In this document: in pieces, positions 56,705 to 64,000 of the stretch | Numbering within the stretch: position 1 is the stretch's first letter | Layout of the letters: each line of letters opens with the position of its first letter | Assembly (NCBI GenBank): GCA_020746835.1 | Contig: JAGPNK010000009.1 | Location: 186,001 to 250,000, forward strand | From: Stachybotrys elegans | Taxonomy: Eukaryota > Ascomycota > Sordariomycetes > Hypocreales > Stachybotryaceae | Length of the DNA: 64,000 nt | Reading direction: 5' to 3' | The notes under the pieces: model-generated | Database searches by the model: none | Told to the model about the DNA's origin: nothing | The model's input: the letters and a program-made list of their open reading frames with translations, nothing else | Made by a program: the position numbers and the translations under genes

Positions 56705-59091
56705 CTAGGTCATCTCTCGCATCTCCTGGTCGCTGGGATCGGTTGCTGGGGACGCGGCATCGGTGCCGCGGCCAATATTGCCCAATATGCCCTTTCCAAG
56801 ATTCAACCCTGCGATGCCGTCCCTAATGGTAGTGAAGGCATTCGCACCCTCCGCAGATGCACTTCTCCTTAATGGGGGGTGGCTTGGGGGTGTCAGGGTG
56901 TCATGAGCCGTCTCGATGCCTTCAAGCACGGATTGACTTGACATCAGCGTTGGGGCTTGGGCGACGGTGGCTGGCGGTGCTTCCCCCTCAGGTTCAACGA
57001 CTTGAGGGTTGCGAAGACTGGAGACAGCCGCCAGCCGTTCATTCTCTGCGAGGGCCGCAGCGTTCAGAGCCCCATTCATCTCGTCCTCGGTACGACCAAA
57101 AACTTGATGCCACCACCTAATCTCCTTTAATCTTGGAAGGACGATTCGCTCCTGGCCCTTGACGTGGTCGTCGATGGTTGGGTCATAGTCAGGGTTGGTG
57201 AATTCTGCTTTACGGCAGAGGAAGTAATCCCATACGGAAGAAGTCCTCTCTGCCACCCTTGCATCCCGCCTCTGCTTTTCCGAATTGTACAGGAACGTGC
57301 CATACTGACACGAGTAGAGGTGATACAGCAAGCGCCTCAAGAAGCGCTCATTGAACTCGAATCGGGTCTTGTGCTGTCGAAGCAACTGATAGGTGCAGTC
57401 AAGAAATTGGTGGAAAACAGGGCTGACCATCCTTGGGGTGGTGGCTTCGTCGTTAACGATTGTGTTGGACGCTGCCTCTCCGACTGAAGCCAAGTCCACA
57501 TTGTCCTCCTGCTTGTTCTGTGGATTGAATAAACGCTTGGCGCCGCTCAGCACGTTCTGGAACGCGTCGTTCCGCCCGTCGTTCTCCCCGGGCTGGATTT
57601 TTGAACCAGCCAATGCATCTCGCTGGACAGAAAACCAGTCCTCATGGTTAAGATGTCCGGAGCGGAGGCGGAACATGTGGCCGAATGCCAGCCAGTCTTT
57701 CTCTACCAGAACAACGAACCCCTCGATCGTGCGGTAGAATGGGTCTAGCATGAGCTGGGACAGAGCGCTCAACTGGCTGGTGCGGTCCCAGCCATCCGAG
57801 CAGTGAATAAGCACATGCGAGTGGTTGATTCCAACCTGTCTAGCAATGATGGCTGAGCCATCCAGGACATCATGAATGTGTTTCAGCCAGCCGCTCTGCT
57901 GTAGCAGCTCCCTGTTTGGGGGCAGGGGCGTGATATCGGCATCCTTGAGTGCATCTACCACCTTGTTAAGGGAGTTTCGCATCACATGAATGTTCTCAAT
58001 CTTGAGATAGACTTTCTGTGCGAACTTATACCTAACTATGTTCTCGGTGCCCATACCTTGAAACTGGTTCGCGACGGCGTTGATCTGTGGTCGAGCATCT
58101 ACGATCAAGTTGCTTTGCTGGGCGCCGAAGATAAGTCTCTTTCCAGTCTTCTCATCGTACATGATGGCGGCATTGTTGTTGTTGAAGTCGTCCTCCAGGC
58201 CTTCGGCATCCGACGTCGAAGCCCTGAGAGGAAGGCTCGTACTCGAGTTGTCTTGCTGGCTCGAAAAGGAAGATATGTCCTCTGAGCCACGGGGCATCAA
58301 GGCAGAGAATGATGCCGCGACCAGCTTCTCATCTTGAATGTTGGTCTTTCTGGTTAAGCCTGCCAGAGGCTGCGAGCTCCGGGTAATGGTGCAGTTGTTC
58401 ACCGAGTGGATGTATGACAAGGCAGGGATGCGATTGCGCGAGCGGAATTCCTTTGCATATTTCAGAACATTGTCTGATATGCTCGATGGCACGACAAGAA
58501 AGGCCGGATACGTATCGCAAAACGTGTAGTCGTTGTTGATGGTGGTGATTCGCCAGCCTTTATCTGGCAGCTTCTCGCTGATACCCTGCCGCCGGAACTC
58601 AGCACGAGGGTCGTAGAAGTTCCAGCCGTCAATGGCCCGCTCGTGCTTCAGAGGCTTGTGGTTGAACGCGTACAGCTTCTCCACTGTGCCAAGCTTGCAT
58701 GTCCTCATCTTGATGAAGTCGAAAGCCTCCCGCGCAACATCGGAGTCGGCAAAGTTGAACGTGACGAATGTAAAGTCGCGACATCGTATTCTGATCGACG
58801 GCGCCTGCCTCGAACTCGGAGGTGTCGGTCGGAAGATGCAGCTGGAGAGCATGGGGAAGGTAATCCAGCGCTCCCGGATCTTTGGGGGCCCGGCGGAGTC
58901 GGATGAGCTGCCTGGCTGTTCCACGGGTGCGCAGAAGACGAGGTGAAAGTCGGTGAGCCGCATGGTGCCATTTGTTGGCTGGCCGCCATAGATGCCCTGA
59001 ACATCCTCGATGATCTGTTGTGCACGTTGAGTAGGGGTCCTCGGAGGCGCTGCTTATCTGGCAAGGCGATGCTCACCTTTCGGGTCTCCAT
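56705..59091 (-). CDS. YMR1: myotubularin-family phosphoinositide 3-phosphatase
   Basis: Removes the 3-phosphate from PI3P (and PI(3,5)P2) on endosomal membranes. Exons (5' to 3'): 59091-59077 and 59014-56705, giving 774 residues. A PH-GRAM domain lies at the N-terminus (TMRLTDFHLVFC; ITFPMLSSCIFRP; IRCRDFTFVTFNF). The myotubularin core follows (KGWRITTINNDYTFCDTYPAFLVVP). The active-site loop is HCSDGWDRT with Cys at about 410 and Arg at about 416, then LMLDPFYRTIEGFVVLVEKDWLAFGHMF. The C-terminal part is Ala/Ser-rich. The five-codon first exon (METRK) is supported by a GTGAGC donor and by upstream in-frame sequence QIIEDVQGIYGGQPTNG, which fits the fungal N-terminus. A start at 58963 would cut the GRAM domain. 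Confidence 0.93.
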
Positions 59092-60246
59092 GGCGGTGCT
59101 GCGCGGTCTTGATGATATTGCCAAATGATGCTGTGAAGGTGTCGGCGATATTACGAGAATCCCCTGAGCCTCTCACCAGCCATTCTTCGGTGTTGACATT
59201 ATGCTGCAATGACCGACTTGTAAAAGCTTAGTACTTATCTGGTGGAAGTGGCTGAGGGGAATCCAATCACACGCCCAAACAGGCCCCGCGACGTCACGTC
59301 AGAAGGTGCGACTGCACTGACTAAGGTACTAACTTGGGCAACTGAGCCTAAACCGAGACCAAGGAAAGTAACAGCCGGGGTTGGCCGAGGAATTCCATGT
59401 TACCAAAAGCCTGTGATGGATGAAGCAATGCATTCACATTAACTGACACCAGTGCCCAACTAGCGATCCCGGACAAGGGGCTGTGAACTTATAAGCCGCG
59501 ATGTGCCTGTGTTTGTTCTTGTGATACATAAAGGTAACAGCCATCATTGTTGCTGTCGAGGGTACTGAGGATGCCTCTTTACGCGTGGCTGCCTTATGAG
59601 CGAGGTACCCTCAGGAGCTCCGCACTTGCTCGGCCCAACAAGTCCTTGCCAGGCACGGGATACTTCAGTCAGGTAGTACTAAAACCAGAGCCGTAGATGC
59701 CTGCCCGTATCATGTGGTAAGCCTGGCATTTGGACAGCCTCTAAATGAAGGTCATTTCAATGGTCATCGAATTCTCGCAGCAATCACCAGGAACTTCTGC
59801 CACGCAAAGAGACGCTCTGAAGATGCAACCAACTTCCCTCAGGTCAGAGCAGCCCATCAAAGACACAGCTTGCACTCGATCCCGAAAATCCACAGATGAG
59901 ATGTATGTACTCCTTGCATCGGCAGATCGCTGAAACCAATTGTCCGGGCCTGGCTCAAGGTACGTACCGACGAAGGGAAAAATTACGCGCTAAAATGACG
60001 GGCAGACCAAAAAAAATGCACGGCACACTCACTCAGGCTCAAGTTAGGGCTCAACCCACAAACCGTCCGCCGCCCGCCGAAAATTGAGGGACAGTCGATA
60101 CACTACGTGTGGCCCTTGCCTCAAACCACCGCCAATTCTACGGATCGCGACCACCAGCCAATTTCTCTCCCCTCCTCGAGTGTGCCCGCTGCCATCCTCT
60201 TCTCGGTCGACATCGTCCAATCCTCCACCAAACAACAAACATCAAG
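59092..60246. other. divergent intergenic region between myotubularin and uS3
   Basis: No supported ORF in 1.15 kb. The right end (about 60080-60246) is CT/CA-rich, as expected for the leader of a highly expressed ribosomal protein gene, and ends in CATCAAGATGG at the start codon. Confidence 0.55.
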
Positions 60247-61253
60247 ATGGCTCACCCCGGTACCCAGATGTGAGTTTCTCTCTCTGCCTGTCCCCCTCCA
60301 TATTCGTCTTGTTATCGGAAAAGTCGCGGGGCGAGCTGGCTGGCGGGCATCGTCGTCGTCACCTCTGCGCTCGGAGACAATTTTGCTATAAATTTCTCTT
60401 TTTATTTATTCTGTGTGGGCTTCGTGGTTCTAGATGGAGGATTGCCACAATGTCTAGAATTGTTCGCTGACCCGGAATCTTCTGCTGCAGCTCCAAGAGG
60501 AGAAAGTTCGTCGCCGACGGTGTTTTCTACGCCGAGCTCAACGAGTTCTTCCAGCGCGAGCTGGCTGAGGAGGGCTACTCCGGCGTCGAGGTCCGCGTCA
60601 CCCCCACCGTCACCGATATCATCATCCGCGCCACACACACCCAGGATGTCCTCGGAGAGCAGGGACGCCGCATCCGCGAGCTCACCTCCCTGATCCAGAA
60701 GCGATTCAAGTTCCCCGAGAACTCGGTCTCGCTCTACGCCGCCAAGGTCCAGAACCGTGGTCTCTCCGCCGTTGCCCAGTGCGAGTCGCTGCGCTACAAG
60801 CTCCTCAACGGTCTCGCCGTCCGCCGTGCCTGCTACGGTGTCCTCCGATTCATCATGGAGTCCGGTGCCAAGGGTTGCGAGGTTGTCGTCTCTGGCAAGC
60901 TCCGCGCCGCCCGTGCCAAGAGCATGAAGTTCACCGACGGCTTCATGATCCACTCCGGTCAGCCCGCTCTCGACTTCATCGACAGCGCTACCCGCCACGT
61001 CCTTCTCCGCCAGGGTGTCCTGGGTATCAAGGTCAAGATCATGCGCGGTGCTGACCCCGAGGGCAAGGCCGGTCCCCAGAAGTCCCTGCCCGATGCCGTC
61101 ACCATCATCGAGCCCAAGGAGGAGCAGGCTGTTGTTCAGCCCGTCAGCCAGGACTACGGCGCTAAGGCCGCCCAGGCCCAGGCTGCGGCCCAGGATGCCC
61201 GCGTTGCCGAGGGTCAGGAGGATGGTGAGGAGGCTGAGCCTGCTGAGCAATAG
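60247..61253 (+). CDS. RPS3: 40S ribosomal protein uS3 (S3)
   Basis: Component of the small subunit at the mRNA entry channel, with a K homology RNA-binding domain. Exons: 60247-60269 and 60491-61253, giving 261 residues. The first exon codes MAHPGTQ plus part of Ile. The second begins [20 protein letters not shown] and includes [16 protein letters not shown], then the KH region ([16 protein letters not shown]). Next come the C-terminal domain ([39 protein letters not shown]) and [21 protein letters not shown]. The tail is extended with Ala/Glu/Gln-rich sequence, as in other filamentous fungi. The 221-nt intron directly after seven codons is typical of fungal ribosomal protein genes. Codon use is extremely biased to C-ending codons. 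Confidence 0.98.
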
Positions 61254-62096
61254 GATGCCGCAGAAGCTGCTTCAACTGATAACGGATGGTAGACTCTGGG
61301 AACGGAATTGTGAAGGGGAAGACAAGATGTTGAACAAGGGATGGAGGTCAACACTGGCGTCAATTGATCATTTGCATCTGCTAAAAGGGCACGGAAGGTT
61401 TCATCTTTGCTTGTAATGGTAGGCCATGCCATATAAAAATGAGACCCCGAGAATCTGATGACACACAAACTATGCCTGGACGTGATTCATACATGCCAAC
61501 CTCGACATGATCTAGCCCCCCCCAGCCCCCTCTTCATGTGTCTGTGGTCTGTGTCAAGCGAAACATTCACCGTTTTCTTCTCTTCATTTTTTGGTGCTGG
61601 TCTAAGTAATATCCAACGATATCATTTCTATAAATTGATTCCTCTCGTAAAATGTTGAAGAACCTCAGTCCAAACAGCATAAGAGAGGCATCTCTACTAT
61701 AAATTCTACAGTCCAGCTGAAGTGAATCACTCAGCCAGGTCATGCTCGATGCCGTCTACCCTTCGTCATGCAGCCTGGTATCGTACACGAAGGCATGCTT
61801 CAAACATGTACAAACCCCAAAACGCCAGTGAATACTCCTCCTCACGCCCCGCCCTTTGATACTCCGTAAGGCAGACATACAAAGACATCCCTAGTTCCCG
61901 GCTTCGGCGTCAAAACGATTTGACGACCTTGGTATATCATACTCTGACCGCCTCATGACTTGATACGAGAACGAACGAGGTTGGAAATGTACAGAGCGGT
62001 TTTGCGAAGAGATTTTCGAAAAGCACCTCTTCCGCGGGCATGAATGTCCCGTTGGTGCTCATTCCATCATTAGTAGCCCTTCTCGGCCCTGTCCCA
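61254..62096. other. convergent 3' flank between uS3 and the NIPA-type transporter
   Basis: This holds the 3' untranslated regions of both genes and a TACTCCGTA motif at about 61860. No RNA gene or ORF is supported. Confidence 0.55.
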
Positions 62097-63659
62097 CTAC
62101 CTTCTGCTCGTCTTCTGGTTCTCGAGCTCGATATCGTCGTTGTTGTATTTGTTCTTGCCGTTCGTAGCTCCGTTGGCCTGGCGGCTGTCATCGTCACTGT
62201 CCTCTGTGAGGTCGTTGAGGCCGAAACCAGCGGCCTCTTCGTCATAGGCTCGGATCATGCCTTCGCGCTCGCCATGCTGACTGCTCAGGCTCCTCCGAGC
62301 AGACATGCTAAGGCGGGTCTGGATGCTGGAGACCATATCGGTTCCAGTGGCGTCTTCGCCTACTCTTCCTGAGCCAAGGTTTCGGCCAGTGGGATCCCGC
62401 CGGGAGAGGTTAAGGAGATAGACACCCGTAAAAGTGACCAAAAAACCACAGATCAGAGAGAGCGTGTTGACAGGATCGGTCGTGTTGAATCCCTGAAAGA
62501 GGATAAAGGATGCGCATAGGGTGGCCGTCGTGAACGTCACGTAGTATAGAGGGTTAACACTGGTAGTTCGGTGTCAGCAAGACAGCCTGCAGCGGCAGCA
62601 ATATCCTTCTTACATATTAGTTGGGAAGCAGGCAAGAGCTTTGTTGAAGTAGTTCATCTGGGTCAGGATGCAGATTGTTGTCAAGATCATGAAGACGTAT
62701 GTAGATGGGTGCGTAAACTGGTTGTAGCCCGCAAAGGTGAGCTTCAGGGCAATGCCGAAGGCCTTGACGGACATGACGGAGATGGAGCCGACGGTGGAGC
62801 AGATCGATAGGTAGATGAGAGCGTTCTTCTTGCCGTACGTAGGAGCGATTCGGTAGATCATGAAGAGGGCGAAAACGACAACAGAGATGGCGTAGAACAA
62901 GAATCCTGAACAAAGTCAGTGAGCATCCCAGTGGTTTAGAAGCAGGTGTATATCGTACCAGGCTGGATGGCGAGGTGCAGAATTTCATCAATGGTCTCGA
63001 TCTCGGCGTCGGCTGGCGCATGAAGGACGATCACGACAGCGCCAATCAGGCAAATGGCACTGCCCAGCTTGCCCAGCGTTCCCAAATCTTCCTTGAGGAA
63101 ATAGGAGCCCAGAACAGCACCGATCAAGACGCTCAGGGCGCCGAGAGGCGTGACGAGAATGGCGGGAGCAAAGGCATAGGCAGCAAAGTTACAGATTTCA
63201 CCGGTGGCCACTGGTACGAAGGATGTTAGTTCTCACAAGCCCATTGACATACATTCGTTTCTGAGACTTACGTGTTCCAATTCCTGCCCACCAAAGCGGG
63301 TTCTTGAGATAGGCAAAACCATCGCCTTCGAATCCGTGCCGTTCTTCAGCTTGTATTAAGCCCTAGTGTATATTAGCGATTGCCGTCACGCTGATGCTGA
63401 CTGCATTGTCCCAACAACAGGTTAGGCGCAGCAAGAAATGCGAACCTTCTTTGTGATGACGAAACTAGTGCCTTTGAATCAAACAATTAGCATGCTGCGA
63501 CTCCTGAAGAAACCGTCATTGAGACATACCGATGGCAAGTGCAGAGGTCATGGCCAACGCCAGGCCGATGTATCTGGAAGTCTGCGTCAGCTCTGCCCCC
63601 CAAATATTGCGCTGGCCGCAATCTCTTGGACCGCTGTCGACCTACTTGTCCTCAATCAT
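62097..63659 (-). CDS. NIPA-type magnesium transporter (DUF803 family membrane protein)
   Basis: A polytopic membrane protein of the NIPA family, whose animal members carry Mg2+; the fungal role is inferred. Exons (5' to 3'): 63659-63646, 63573-63530, 63471-63446, 63362-63272, 63210-62959, 62905-62614, 62559-62097, giving 393 residues. About nine membrane segments are visible (for example IGLALAMTSALAIGTSFVIT, FAPAILVTPLGALSVLIGAV, LGSAICLIGAVVIVLHAP, FLFYAISVVVFALFMIY, YVFMILTTICILTQM, LSLICGFLVTFTGVYLL). The family signatures GLIQAEERHGFEGDGFAYLKNP and WWAGIGTLATGEICNF are restored only by joining four short 5' exons (14, 44, 26 and 91 nt). The roughly 110-residue cytoplasmic tail is hydrophilic, with Ser/Arg- and Asp/Asn-rich parts. 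Confidence 0.94.
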
Positions 63660-64000
63660 GATGGCGGTGTTTGAGATTGTGAATTAAATCGCCAGATAAC
63701 TATGCGGACGGGGGAAACGAGGACAAATGCGCGTCGATCGGCGATGGTGTCCGTTCGGGGTCGTGTATTACGCGAAACAAGTGAGGGTGTTGAGAGCCTG
63801 CAAGTCGAAGCAGGTAAACAGCTCGCGCCGGGCGAGGAGTAGGAGAGCGACAGATGCCGAGCGCCGTTATACAGTAAACATGGACGGAGATGGTCGGTCG
63901 CAGACGCAGCGCAAGGGGAGAAGGAAGGACGAGAGCGAACGTCGAGGTGCGTGTGCGTCGGACTGGGTTGCGAGCGAGCCTCGGCGGGTAGAGAGAGAGG
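63660..64000. other. 5' flank of the NIPA-type transporter gene
   Basis: GC-rich, purine-rich on the plus strand (CT-rich in the direction of transcription), consistent with a leader and promoter. No ORF is supported up to the right edge. Confidence 0.5.

Noticed and set aside
60270..60490. Possible snoRNA in the uS3 intron, because animal S3 genes host U15
   Set aside because: No C box (RTGATGA) paired with a D box (CTGA) and no terminal stem is visible; the only CTGA is the intron branch site.
1..64000. CRISPR arrays, rRNA genes, telomeric repeats
   Set aside because: No regularly spaced repeats, no 5S or rDNA sequence and no TTAGGG arrays were noticed; the window is ordinary fungal nuclear DNA.

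Overview
The window is nuclear DNA of a filamentous ascomycete (Pezizomycotina, most likely a sordariomycete and plausibly Hypocreales; this is inferred from protein character and not from a marker gene). The evidence is many 40-160 nt introns with GTRNGT donors, CTAAC/CTGAC branch sites and YAG acceptors. Other signs are the fungal versions of housekeeping proteins, a fungal STAND/NLR receptor, a CYP52-like P450 and intergenic DNA rich in TACCTA-type motifs. Exon borders below were worked out by hand. For every spliced gene except eIF4G the summed exon length is a multiple of three, which supports the models.

Layout. A gene start running off the left edge (-, 1-231) faces POL1 (+, 1002-5639) across a spacer with a strong 60-nt hairpin. 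POL1 converges on eIF4G (-, 6933-11816). After about 3.2 kb without genes come the Aquarius/Cwf11 spliceosomal helicase (-, 15017-19616), a THO complex subunit fused to a guanylate-kinase-like domain (+, 20391-23094) and eIF5 (-, 23496-24820). The middle is more accessory. It holds a six-exon P450 (-, 26369-28159), a 4-kb gene-poor stretch, a 1173-residue low-complexity protein with a conserved C-terminal domain (+, 32190-35764), an NLR-like STAND protein (-, 36601-39939), a CYP52-like P450 (+, 40767-42690) and an alkaline ceramidase (-, 42817-43754). The right third returns to housekeeping: an intron-containing tRNA-Gly(GCC), eIF6, an Efm4-type eEF1A methyltransferase, the PP2A scaffold subunit, PheRS beta, a myotubularin phosphatase, ribosomal protein uS3 and a NIPA-type magnesium transporter.

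How the genes relate. There is no biosynthetic cluster or operon. Seven loci concern translation (eIF4G, eIF5, eIF6, Efm4, PheRS beta, uS3, tRNA-Gly), two concern mRNA maturation and export (Aquarius, THO) and one replication. The accessory block at 26-44 kb pairs lipid-modifying enzymes (P450s, ceramidase) with a putative self/non-self receptor. The points most worth following are the THO-guanylate-kinase fusion with altered nucleotide-binding residues, the NLR, the foldback element upstream of POL1, a probable one-base deletion in eIF4G together with a 366-nt stop-free intron in the same gene, and a TATA-driven, apparently spliced, non-coding unit near 55.5 kb.
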